A DNA stretch of 59,891 nt from an uncultured Anaerolineales bacterium (GTDB lineage: Bacteria > Chloroflexota > Anaerolineae > Anaerolineales > Villigracilaceae). The stretch lies in NCBI GenBank assembly GCA_903873975.1, contig CAIQQN010000043.1:1-59891 (forward strand). The letters run 5' to 3'. The notes under the pieces are model-generated. The model saw only the letters and a list, made by a program, of their open reading frames with translations. It was not told the origin of the DNA and did no database searches. Position numbers and translations under genes: made by a program. Positions 1 to 8,005 of this stretch are shown here, in pieces; positions within the stretch are counted from its first letter, which is position 1, and every line of letters starts with the position of its first letter.

Positions 1-112
1 ACATCCATCGTACCGATTGTTCTGAAAGATGTGTACCAGTGGCATATTCCTCAAGGCTCTGTTTTGGAAAAAAACAGAGAAAACTCGAGATAATACTTAT
101 GGAGAGGACCCT

Positions 113-1420
113 ATGTTGAACCTTCCCTGGCAAAAGAGCAACGCACTGCAAAAAAGGGCCTTCAAGGTTATGCCATTGGGGGTCAATTCGAACTTCCGTT
201 TCTGGGGTGAAGGCATCACTCCCTACCTTCAGAAAGCAAAAGGGGCCTACCTCTGGGATGTTGATGGGAATAGATATATTGACTATCGAATGGCTTTTGG
301 CCCCATTATCCTGGGCCATGCCTATGAGGAGGTCAACGAGAAAGTCAAACAGGAAATCGACTTAGGCACGCTGACAGCGATGACCTACGAACTCGAAATT
401 GAGACTGCTGAAAAATTCGTCAGGATGTGCCCGGGTGTGGAAATGGTCCGTTTTGCGTGCTCAGGCACCGAAGCGACCATGCATGCCATCCGCGTGGCGC
501 GTGCATATACCAGCCGCGAATGCATTATAAAGTTCGAGGGTATGTATCACGGTTTCCAGGATTACACACTTTGGTCCACTTATGCCCCAGTAGAGGCTTA
601 TGGAAATCCGCGCAACCCGATCCCGGTACCATCCAGCTCTGGCATCCCACGACTATTGAACCAAATGATCGTCACTCTCCCGTTCAACGCACCCGACATC
701 CTGGAGAACACGCTCCGGGCGGTGGGTGAGACGGTGGCAGCCATTATCGTCGAGCCTTGCATGGGGAACTGCGGCGCCATCCTACCGCAGAAGAACTTCC
801 TGCAATTCATACGCAAACAGTGTGACAAGTACGGGATTGTCATGATCCTCGACGAGGTCAAGACGGGCTTCCGCATCGCCAATGGTGGCGCGCAGGAGTA
901 CTATCACATCAGTCCGGACCTGGCGACATATGCCAAAGCATTTGCCAATGGCTACCCGTTGGCAGCATTTGGCGGCAAGAAGGAGATCATGTCCATCATT
1001 GGACACGGTGTTGCCCAGGGTGGGACGTTCACGAATAACAAGCCGGGAGTTGCAGCGGCCTGGGCCACCCTGACAGTGCTCCAGCGCGAACCGGTACTCA
1101 AGACAATTGAAAAGCGCGGCAAACGGCTGATGGACGGTATTTCACAGATATTTACTGAAGCTGGCATTCCACACTGCATGAACGGCTACCCGGCCATGTT
1201 CTCGTTTGCCATCGGCGTGGAAAAGGTTTCTGACCAGCGTACATGGAACGAAAGCGAGAAGGAATACTACCTGGCGCTGATTGAGGCGATGATCGAGCGG
1301 GGGGTGATGCCCGATCACGACCCGCGCGAGCCCTGGTTCCTGTGCTACTCCCATAACGAGGCAGACATTGATACCACGCTGGATGTGGTAAGTGAGGCGG
1401 TCAAAGCAGTAAAACGATAG
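113..1420 (+). CDS. Class III aminotransferase, glutamate-1-semialdehyde aminomutase-like
   Basis: This is a PLP-dependent fold-type I enzyme of about 435 residues. It shows the class III hallmarks: ACSGTEATMHAIRVAR near residue 125, the MYHG loop, the PLP-phosphate/pyridine signature ILDEVKTGFR, and the Schiff-base lysine K275 in TYAKAFANGYP. Family similarity is to GSA aminomutases, but no heme-biosynthesis genes are nearby. Immediate neighbours are another aminotransferase and a CoA-acylating semialdehyde dehydrogenase, so an amine or omega-amino-acid transaminase is more likely than HemL. The start at 113 is chosen over the in-frame ATG at 29 because GGAGAGG lies just upstream and homology begins here. 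It appears to open the operon running to 6057. The substrate is inferred, not shown. Confidence 0.88.
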   Translation: MLNLPWQKSNALQKRAFKVMPLGVNSNFRFWGEGITPYLQKAKGAYLWDVDGNRYIDYRMAFGPIILGHAYEEVNEKVKQEIDLGTLTAMTYELEIETAEKFVRMCPGVEMVRFACSGTEATMHAIRVARAYTSRECIIKFEGMYHGFQDYTLWSTYAPVEAYGNPRNPIPVPSSSGIPRLLNQMIVTLPFNAPDILENTLRAVGETVAAIIVEPCMGNCGAILPQKNFLQFIRKQCDKYGIVMILDEVKTGFRIANGGAQEYYHISPDLATYAKAFANGYPLAAFGGKKEIMSIIGHGVAQGGTFTNNKPGVAAAWATLTVLQREPVLKTIEKRGKRLMDGISQIFTEAGIPHCMNGYPAMFSFAIGVEKVSDQRTWNESEKEYYLALIEAMIERGVMPDHDPREPWFLCYSHNEADIDTTLDVVSEAVKAVKR

Positions 1421-1480
1421 ATCTTGATAAAGGGATAAATCACACTTTATGCGCGAGCTACAATCCACATGGAGGCTACT

Positions 1481-2806
1481 TTGTCAAAATTGACTTCCCA
1501 AGAAATTGTGCAAATGAACCGGGAATATACCTTTTTCTCATGGTCGGTTCAAGGGCAGATAAATCCCATCCCAGTAGAAAAAGCCGAGGGGATTTATTTC
1601 TGGGATGCGGACGGCAAACGATACATTGACTTCTCATCGCAGTTGATGAATACGAACATCGGACACCAGCACCCGAAGGTAGTGAAGGCCATTCAAGACC
1701 AGGCAGCAAAGCTGTGCTTTGTTCACCCGGGGAACGCCACCGAGCCACGCGGCCTGCTGGGTAAAAAACTGGCCGAAATCACTCCCGGCAATCTCAAAAA
1801 GACTTTCTTCACCCTGGGTGGAGCGGAAGCGAACGAAAATGCAATCAAGATTGCCCGTTTCTATACCGGGCGGCATAAAATCCTGGCGCGATATCGATCC
1901 TATCATGGGGCGACACATGGCTCGATAGCTTTAACCGGCGATTACCGCCGTCTCGCAGTAGAACCGGCAATGCCGGGGGGTGTGCATTTTCTCGATCCGT
2001 TCTGTTATCGCTGTCCGTTTGGGCAGAAAAAAGACTCTTGTAAGCGGGAGTGCATCGCCCATCTTGAAGAAGTAATCCGATATGAAGGTCCAGATAAGAT
2101 CGCGGCCGTTATCATGGAGGGAGTGGTCGGTTCGAACGGGTTGATTGTCCCACCGGATGACTATTGGCCGCGCGTCCGCGAAATATGCGACAAGTACGGC
2201 ATCCTACTTATTTCTGACGAAGTGATGAGCGGCTGGGGACGAACCGGGAAATGGTTTGCAGTGGATAATTGGAGTGTCACTCCTGATATTATTACCACTG
2301 CCAAGGGTATCACCTGCGGCTATGTGCCGCTTGGCGCGGTCATTGTCTCGGAACCGATTGCAAAATTCTTTGATGACAAATACCTGTACGCCGGTCTGAC
2401 TTACAACGGTCACGCCCTGGCCTGTGCGGCGGCCGTGGCAACCATTGCAGTCTACGAAGAAGACTATCTCATCGAAAATACGGTCACGGTAGGCAAGCAT
2501 CTCGGTGAAGCACTCGAAAGCATCAAAGCCCGGCATCCCTCGGTGGGCGACGTGCGCTACATCGGCCTTTTCTCGGCAATTGAACTGGTCGCCAATCGTG
2601 AAACGAAGGAAATCTTTGCTCCAACTATGATGGCCGAGGTCGGGAAGGTGCTGCGGCAGAACGGGCTGTTTACGTTCATCATGGCAAATACCATGGGGAG
2701 CATAGTATTCGTCGTCCCGCCGTTGTGCATCACCAAAGAGCAATTGGATGAAGGGCTGGCGATAGTGGAGAAGGCATTGGAAGTGGCTGATAAGGTGATC
2801 AATTAA
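1481..2806 (+). CDS. Class III omega-amino-acid aminotransferase with Cys-rich insert
   Basis: A PLP aminotransferase of about 441 residues, with the TLGGAEANENAIKIAR helix, the YRSYHGATHG loop, the ISDEVMSGWGRTGKW signature and catalytic K275 in TTAKGITCGY. It resembles the taurine/beta-alanine/acetylornithine-type branch of class III. A four-cysteine insert (C175, C178, C187, C191; CX2C-X8-CX3C), typical of some archaeal and Chloroflexota members, precedes the cofactor domain. An upstream ATG at 1469 is in frame, but GGAGG at 1471-1475 lies five bases before TTG 1481, so TTG is the better start. Thirty bases separate it from the semialdehyde dehydrogenase, suggesting it supplies that enzyme's aldehyde substrate. 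Confidence 0.88.
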   Translation: MSKLTSQEIVQMNREYTFFSWSVQGQINPIPVEKAEGIYFWDADGKRYIDFSSQLMNTNIGHQHPKVVKAIQDQAAKLCFVHPGNATEPRGLLGKKLAEITPGNLKKTFFTLGGAEANENAIKIARFYTGRHKILARYRSYHGATHGSIALTGDYRRLAVEPAMPGGVHFLDPFCYRCPFGQKKDSCKRECIAHLEEVIRYEGPDKIAAVIMEGVVGSNGLIVPPDDYWPRVREICDKYGILLISDEVMSGWGRTGKWFAVDNWSVTPDIITTAKGITCGYVPLGAVIVSEPIAKFFDDKYLYAGLTYNGHALACAAAVATIAVYEEDYLIENTVTVGKHLGEALESIKARHPSVGDVRYIGLFSAIELVANRETKEIFAPTMMAEVGKVLRQNGLFTFIMANTMGSIVFVVPPLCITKEQLDEGLAIVEKALEVADKVIN

Positions 2807-2835
2807 ACCATTTACTCTGATTTAAGGAGAAGGTT

Positions 2836-4311
2836 ATGGGTGAAGAGATTTTAATGAACTATATTTATGGGAAATGGGTGCAATCTTCGACAGGGAAATT
2901 CCGTGACGTTCCAAACCCGGCTACAGCTGAGATTCTGGCCAAGGTTCCGGTCTCTTCCCTTGCTGAATTGGATGAAGCTGTCCAACTGGCCCATAAGGCT
3001 TTTCAAGAATGGAGCAAGGTACCGGTCACCCAGCGTATCCAATACCTTTTCAAGCTCAAGGAACTTCTAGAAGCCAATTTCGAAGGTTTGGCTCGATGCA
3101 TCACCGAAGAGCATGGAAAAATCCTGGACGAATCGCGCGGTGAAATGCGCCGAGCGATCGAAAACGTGGAAGTGGCTTGCGGGACCCCGTCTCTGATGAT
3201 GGGAGACGTTGTGGAAGATATCGCCCCAGGCATTGACGAAATGATGATCCGCCAACCGTTGGGCGTGGCGGGCATCATCTCCCCGTTTAACTTCCCAGCC
3301 ATGATCGCCTTCTGGTTTATTCCGTATGCCGTGGCCACCGGCAACACTGTGGTCATCAAACCCTCCAGTCGGGTGCCGATCACGATGGTCAGGCTGTTCC
3401 GATTGATGGAAGAAGCAGGGTTCCCGGCAGGTGTGGTCAACGTAGTGAACGGAGGCTCGGAGATCGTGAACGGTATCCTCGATCACCCGCTGATTAAGAC
3501 AATCAGTTTTGTCGGCTCGACCGAGGTTGCCATGCACGTTTACAGCCGCGGCACTGCACATGGCAAACGTGTCTCCGCAGCCGGTGGAGCCAAGAACCCG
3601 GTGCTCATCCTACCGGATGCAGATGTGGACACCACCACCTCCATCATGATGGACAGCGCCTTTGGGTGTTCCGGTCAGCGCTGCCTGGCAGCCTCAACGG
3701 CGATCATGATCGGCGAGGCTGATAAGATCTTCATCCCCAAATTTGCGGAAGCGGCCTCAAAGAGGGTGACCGGTTACGGGATTAAGCCCGAAGTCCAGAT
3801 GGGGCCGGTTATCACTCCGGACGATAAGAAACGCATCGAGGGTTTGATCCAACAGGGTCTGGATGAAGGCGCCGAGATGTTGGTGGATGGCCGCAATGCG
3901 ATCATCCCTGGATATGAGAATGGCAACTTCATCAAACCGACCATCCTGACCGATACACCGGTCGGCGGCATCATAGCCACCACCGAGGTATTTGGCCCGG
4001 TGCTGGGTATTATGCACTGCAAGACGGTGGAAGAGGCGATCAAGATCCTGAACGATGGCACGTATGGCAACATGGGTTCGATCTTTACCCACGATGGCTC
4101 GGCGGCGCGCAAGTTCCGCAACGAAGCGGACGCAGGCAACATTGGCATCAATATTGGGGTGGCTGCCCCGATGGCGTTCTTCCCATTCAGCGGTTGGAAG
4201 AACAGTTTCTTTGGGGACCTGCACGGCCAGGGGAAACACGCCATTGAGTTCTTTACACAGACCAAGGTCATTATCGAACGTTGGCCTAAAAATTGGACAC
4301 GAAAATTCTAG
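2836..4311 (+). CDS. mmsA: CoA-acylating methylmalonate-semialdehyde dehydrogenase
   Basis: An aldehyde dehydrogenase superfamily protein of 491 residues, matching the usual 480-500 of the MmsA/IolA branch. It has the NAD-site [10 protein letters not shown] stretch, the SFVGST nucleotide turn and the catalytic cysteine C283 in the family motif GCSGQRCLA. In place of the usual general-base glutamate region it has [11 protein letters not shown], as expected for the CoA-dependent, non-hydrolysing MmsA group. Such enzymes convert methylmalonate semialdehyde to propionyl-CoA and malonate semialdehyde to acetyl-CoA, with loss of CO2 and reduction of NAD+. AAGGAGA at 2824-2830 fixes the start. Position behind two aminotransferases and before a permease fits beta-alanine or beta-aminoisobutyrate catabolism. 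Confidence 0.92.
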   Translation: MGEEILMNYIYGKWVQSSTGKFRDVPNPATAEILAKVPVSSLAELDEAVQLAHKAFQEWSKVPVTQRIQYLFKLKELLEANFEGLARCITEEHGKILDESRGEMRRAIENVEVACGTPSLMMGDVVEDIAPGIDEMMIRQPLGVAGIISPFNFPAMIAFWFIPYAVATGNTVVIKPSSRVPITMVRLFRLMEEAGFPAGVVNVVNGGSEIVNGILDHPLIKTISFVGSTEVAMHVYSRGTAHGKRVSAAGGAKNPVLILPDADVDTTTSIMMDSAFGCSGQRCLAASTAIMIGEADKIFIPKFAEAASKRVTGYGIKPEVQMGPVITPDDKKRIEGLIQQGLDEGAEMLVDGRNAIIPGYENGNFIKPTILTDTPVGGIIATTEVFGPVLGIMHCKTVEEAIKILNDGTYGNMGSIFTHDGSAARKFRNEADAGNIGINIGVAAPMAFFPFSGWKNSFFGDLHGQGKHAIEFFTQTKVIIERWPKNWTRKF

Positions 4312-4341
4312 TTAGTGGAAGGAGGATCAGAGGAGAAGTTC

Positions 4342-4404
4342 ATGATCAGTAAGTGCAAACCTGTTGCTTCTGTAAATCTTGCAAACCATATAAAAAACTT
4401 ATGA
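4342..4404 (+). CDS. Putative 20-residue leader ORF before permease
   Basis: A short ORF of 20 codons (MISKCKPVASVNLANHIKNL, then TGA) sits between mmsA and the permease. It has strong purine-rich Shine-Dalgarno sequences (GGAAGGAGG and GAGGAGAAG) and ends 15 bases before the permease ATG. The permease's own GAGAGGAG site begins in its stop region, so translational coupling is possible. I do not recognise the peptide; it is not hydrophobic enough for a membrane segment. It could be a leader peptide controlling the permease or simply a chance ORF. Confidence 0.35.
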   Translation: MISKCKPVASVNLANHIKNL

Positions 4405-4419
4405 GAGGAGAATAGTGCT

Positions 4420-6057
4420 ATGCCTGAACAAATGGCTTTTGCTCGTAAGGCCAGCGGCCTTGTAAGAGGTCTGTCATTCGTTGATGCTTTCGGCGTCGGT
4501 TTTATGAACCAGGGCCTGACCCCCAGCATGTGGGTGATGATCAGCCTGGGGCTGGGCGTTTATACCGGCGGGAACTTGATTATCGCCACGCTGCTTTCGG
4601 CTCTGCTGTGCGGTATCGGCTTTTCGCTGGTCTGGGGTATTCTGGGCGGATCCATGCCCCGTTCCGGCGGTGAGTACATCTATAACTCACGCATCATCCA
4701 CCCCCTGATCGGCATTGCCGAATCGTTCGGGAATGCCTTCGTATGGATCATGTGGATATACATCCTGGCACCGTGGACAGTGGACCCCGGTCTTACCATG
4801 TTGTTCCAGTTCCTCGGCAGACCGGATATATCCGAGACCCTTACTAGCACGGTTAATACCCCGCTTGGCCCCTTTTATCTTTGGTTCTTTGTAATTGCCA
4901 CTCTGGTCAACTTCATTGCTTTCCTATTCGTGGTTTTCGGATTAAAGATTTTCGCCAGAGTTCAGAAGGTTATCATGGTGTTGGGTATTGCAGGATGTGC
5001 CGTCATCCTGCTGGTATTTACCTTCACCACGCACAATGCCTTCATCGAAGCCTGGAACAACCTGGCGGCGCAGTATGGTTCGCTGGATTACAATAGTTTC
5101 CTGGCGAGTGCACGTTCAGCCATCGAGGGTGCAGGGGATGTGCTGCCGAAGACCTGGAACTGGTACGACACACTGGGCGTGATGGTGGCCGGGTCGTGGC
5201 TCTTCGCTTATTCCTACTGCATCACCTTTATCGCCGGCGAAGTCAAACGCCCGGATAAGACCATCATCCTGGCAAACCTGTCCGCCATCCTGATCCCGGC
5301 CGCCTTTATGCTGTGGCTGGCGATTGTCCTTTACCGCACGGTCGGATTCGAATTCCTCTCGGCCACGGCGTGGGTGGATAACAGTGGGACAGCGTTAGCA
5401 GGATATACACTCCCATGGGCGCCAAATTTTGTCGGTTTGGCAGCTGTCATCAACCACAATTGGTTTGTAGTGTTCATGATGGCGATGTCGTTCATCGTGT
5501 TCAACCTGTGGTGGGTGGCGCTCTCCTACCTGGCTTTCCCGCGCATCCTGTTTGCCTGGGGTATGGATCGGATGGGCCCCAAGTGGTTTGCGGATATTGA
5601 TTATCGCTGGGCTTCCCCAGTTAAGAACCACATTCTGTGTTTTGTCCTGGGTGAGATCGGCATCCTGCTTTACACGATCTTCCAAAATCAAATGAGCGGT
5701 CTTTCTGTCACCGGCCTGGAGATTGTCTCGGTGTTCGGGGTGACTGCCGTTGCTGCGGTCATCTTCCCATTCTCGAAGAAAGCCAAGAATATCTGGGATT
5801 CCTCGCCCTACAAGAAATGGAACATCCTGGGTATCCCGCTTGTCACCATCGGAGGGGTTGTGAACCTGATCTATCTGGCCATCCTCTTCTACTTCTTCAT
5901 TGTCATGCCCGATCTGGAAGGATTGGCTATAGGTTCTCTGCTCTTTTATGTGTTAATCTGGGCGATCGGAGTGGGGTGGTACTTCTACTGGAAGAAACGC
6001 AACAAAGATGTCGGCGTTGATGTCAGCATGACCTTTGGCGAATTGCCGCCCGATTAG
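4420..6057 (+). CDS. APC-superfamily amino acid/amine permease
   Basis: A 545-residue integral membrane protein with about 12 hydrophobic segments. The first carries the amino acid-polyamine-organocation signature: a VDAFGVGFMNQG unwound helix, then GGSMPRSGGEYIY in the TM2 region and AGEVKRPDKTI in the loop after TM6. It should act at the cytoplasmic membrane as a proton- or sodium-coupled importer or an exchanger. GAGAGGAGAA at 4403-4412 precedes the ATG. It ends the first operon (two aminotransferases, mmsA, permease) and is followed by a strong hairpin. Its substrate is probably the amine or amino acid processed by those enzymes, but the sequence alone does not identify it. Confidence 0.9.
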   Translation: MPEQMAFARKASGLVRGLSFVDAFGVGFMNQGLTPSMWVMISLGLGVYTGGNLIIATLLSALLCGIGFSLVWGILGGSMPRSGGEYIYNSRIIHPLIGIAESFGNAFVWIMWIYILAPWTVDPGLTMLFQFLGRPDISETLTSTVNTPLGPFYLWFFVIATLVNFIAFLFVVFGLKIFARVQKVIMVLGIAGCAVILLVFTFTTHNAFIEAWNNLAAQYGSLDYNSFLASARSAIEGAGDVLPKTWNWYDTLGVMVAGSWLFAYSYCITFIAGEVKRPDKTIILANLSAILIPAAFMLWLAIVLYRTVGFEFLSATAWVDNSGTALAGYTLPWAPNFVGLAAVINHNWFVVFMMAMSFIVFNLWWVALSYLAFPRILFAWGMDRMGPKWFADIDYRWASPVKNHILCFVLGEIGILLYTIFQNQMSGLSVTGLEIVSVFGVTAVAAVIFPFSKKAKNIWDSSPYKKWNILGIPLVTIGGVVNLIYLAILFYFFIVMPDLEGLAIGSLLFYVLIWAIGVGWYFYWKKRNKDVGVDVSMTFGELPPD

Positions 6058-6076
6058 AGTTATGCTCAATGATCGA

Positions 6077-6103
6077 GGGGCGAAGGTTCAATTCCTTCGC
6101 CCC
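6077..6103 (+). terminator. Perfect 10-bp hairpin after permease
   Basis: GGGGCGAAGG and CCTTCGCCCC pair perfectly around a 7-base loop, followed by a short TTCCC rather than a clean T-tract. It is a terminator or mRNA 3'-end stabiliser separating the mmsA-permease operon from the phosphoesterase gene. Confidence 0.65.
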
Positions 6104-6144
6104 TTCCCAGCAATTATTTGCTCTCGTTTTCCAAGGAGTCTCTG

Positions 6145-7086
6145 ATGGGTAAAACAACCAAAATCTTCTTCGTGACAGACATCCATGGCTCGAACCTGTG
6201 CTACCGGAAATATTTGAACGCCTTGAAGGTTTACAACGTGGATGTGGGTATCCTGCTCGGCGACTTGACTGGCAAGGTGCTCGTCCCGCTGGTGGAGAAG
6301 GCCGGCGGCGGCTGGGAAACCACCCTGATGGGTACGCATACTGAAATCGAAACGCAGGAAGAACTGGATAAACTAATCAAGACCATCGAGATGATGGGCT
6401 ACTATTGGGTCCATCAGACTCCCGACGAGTTCCAGGCACACAAGGCTGATCCCAAGAAGGTGGATGTTTTGTTCAAGGAGTTGATGATCCAGCGCCTGAA
6501 GGAATGGATTGCGCTGGCCGATGAGCGCCTAGCGGGGACGTCGTTCAAAGTTTATATGGCGGCAGGTAACGATGACCATTTTGAGGTGGATAAAGTCATT
6601 GAAGACTCAGCGGTCATTGTCAATTGCAACAATAAGAATGTGGAGGTCGGCGATCACGAGATGGTTACTTTTTCATGGGCCAACCCGACTCCTTGGAATA
6701 CGCCGCGCGAGAAACCAGATGAAGAGCTGGAACCGATGCTGGAAGAATTAATCGCCAAGGTAAAGGATAAATCGAGTGCCATCTTCAACTTTCACGCGCC
6801 GCCTTACGGTTTTGCCCTGGACCTGGCTCCCAAACTTGACGAGAATTTGGTTCAGGCTGCTGATAATAAAATCCATGTTGGCAGCCTGGCAGTTGCAAAA
6901 ATGATCCAGAAGTACCAGCCACTGCTGGGCCTGCACGGTCACATCCACGAATCACGCGGCGTCCAGAAGATCCACAAGACAACCATCATCAATCCGGGCA
7001 GTGAGTACTCCGAAGGGATTTTAAAAGGTGCGATCGTTGTGCTGGAAAAGAACAAAGTGAAAGACTACGTCTTCACTTCAGGATAG
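6145..7086 (+). CDS. Calcineurin-like metallophosphoesterase
   Basis: A 313-residue protein carrying the full set of dinuclear-metal ligands in order: D12 and H14 in TDIHGS, D40 in LLGDLTG, the G-N-D-D-H block at 141-145, H217 in NFHAPPYG, and H266/H268 in LHGHIHES. It should hydrolyse a phosphomono- or phosphodiester in the cytoplasm, as no signal peptide is present. AAGGAG at 6133-6138 fixes the start; an in-frame ATG at 6118 is rejected. The next gene, 10 bases downstream, is a nucleotidyltransferase-like protein, so the two may add and remove a phosphoryl or nucleotidyl group. Why this pair lies in an amine-catabolic island is unknown. Confidence 0.85.
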   Translation: MGKTTKIFFVTDIHGSNLCYRKYLNALKVYNVDVGILLGDLTGKVLVPLVEKAGGGWETTLMGTHTEIETQEELDKLIKTIEMMGYYWVHQTPDEFQAHKADPKKVDVLFKELMIQRLKEWIALADERLAGTSFKVYMAAGNDDHFEVDKVIEDSAVIVNCNNKNVEVGDHEMVTFSWANPTPWNTPREKPDEELEPMLEELIAKVKDKSSAIFNFHAPPYGFALDLAPKLDENLVQAADNKIHVGSLAVAKMIQKYQPLLGLHGHIHESRGVQKIHKTTIINPGSEYSEGILKGAIVVLEKNKVKDYVFTSG

Positions 7087-7096
7087 GAGCAGACCT

Positions 7097-7912
7097 ATGA
7101 TGCAGCAAAAAGTATTTAGACTTCCAAAAGACATTCCACTCGATGAATATCCCAAGCCGGAGGAATATTTGGAGGAGGCGCGCAAACTGACCGAAGAGGC
7201 GCAGAAGCAAGGGATCATCCTGCGTGTCATGGGACCAATCGCGTTGCACTTCCATTTTCCCGATTATGTGGATCTGTACCGCCGGATGGAGCGCCTGGGC
7301 GACCGGGTCTTTACCGACATTGATTATGCCTGTTACGGCAAGTGCCGCGGCAAGATCGTACCGTTTTTCGAAAAACAGGGCTACGAACTTGAAAAGCGGG
7401 CGGCCATGCTCAGCGGGAATACGCGTCACATCTATTTCGGTGGGCGCATCCCAATGATCGATGTGTTCTTTGATAAACTGGATTACAACCACCCAATTGA
7501 CTATCGTGGCCGCCTGGAGATCCATCCTTACTGTGTTTCCATGGCTGACCTGATGCTGCAAAAGCTCCAAATTGTCCAGATCAATGACAAAGATCTCAAG
7601 GATGCCATGCTGTTGTTCCTGGCCGCGCCGGTCAGTGACACGGATAAAGAAGCCATCAATGCCAAATACATTGCCAAGTTGTTCTCGGATGATTGGGGTT
7701 TCTATTACACTGCTACAACCAACTTGAAGAAAATAACGGAAGCCATGACAGGGGTGAAGGTGCTCACCGACGATCATCGCGCCATCATTGCCGCGAAAGT
7801 GGATTATTTCCTCAAGTTCATCGAGGACTCACCCAAGTCCGGCAAGTGGAAGAGCCGCGCCAAGGCCGGGACAAGCAAGCCCTGGTACCAGGAAGTATCC
7901 GATTGGGCTTGA
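7097..7912 (+). CDS. AbiEii/DUF1814-like nucleotidyltransferase-fold protein
   Basis: A 271-residue soluble protein. I read a minimal nucleotidyltransferase layout: a VMGPIALH strand-helix (G46, replacing the usual GG/GS), the acidic pair D74 and D76 in FTDIDYACYG, and a third acid D122 in PMIDVFFD. A MADLMLQKLQIVQ helix then matches the conserved K-L region of AbiEii-type proteins. GGAGC upstream supports ATG 7097. It is in tandem with the metallophosphoesterase. It might modify a small molecule, a tRNA or a protein, or have lost activity given the GP substitution. There is no adjacent AbiEi-like antitoxin, so a toxin role is not favoured. Confidence 0.6.
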   Translation: MMQQKVFRLPKDIPLDEYPKPEEYLEEARKLTEEAQKQGIILRVMGPIALHFHFPDYVDLYRRMERLGDRVFTDIDYACYGKCRGKIVPFFEKQGYELEKRAAMLSGNTRHIYFGGRIPMIDVFFDKLDYNHPIDYRGRLEIHPYCVSMADLMLQKLQIVQINDKDLKDAMLLFLAAPVSDTDKEAINAKYIAKLFSDDWGFYYTATTNLKKITEAMTGVKVLTDDHRAIIAAKVDYFLKFIEDSPKSGKWKSRAKAGTSKPWYQEVSDWA

Positions 7913-8005
7913 TTTTTTTGCCCGCGGATTAATCCCGGGGATTGGCGAACCTTTCCGAGCCTGCTGCCAGTCTCTGTATATATATATTCAAATGGAGAGT
8001 AAACT

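Noticed and set aside
29-112. N-terminal extension of the first aminotransferase from ATG 29
   Set aside because: The extra 28 residues are not family-like and the ribosome site GGAGAGG lies right before ATG 113.
2204-2743. 179-residue minus-strand ORF within the second aminotransferase
   Set aside because: It is a shadow of the real gene with no family motifs or ribosome site; the same holds for other long antisense ORFs such as 15190-15978 and 17259-17870.
7097-7912. AbiE-type toxin of a toxin-antitoxin system
   Set aside because: No AbiEi antitoxin-like gene is adjacent, and the partner is a phosphoesterase; only the fold similarity was kept.
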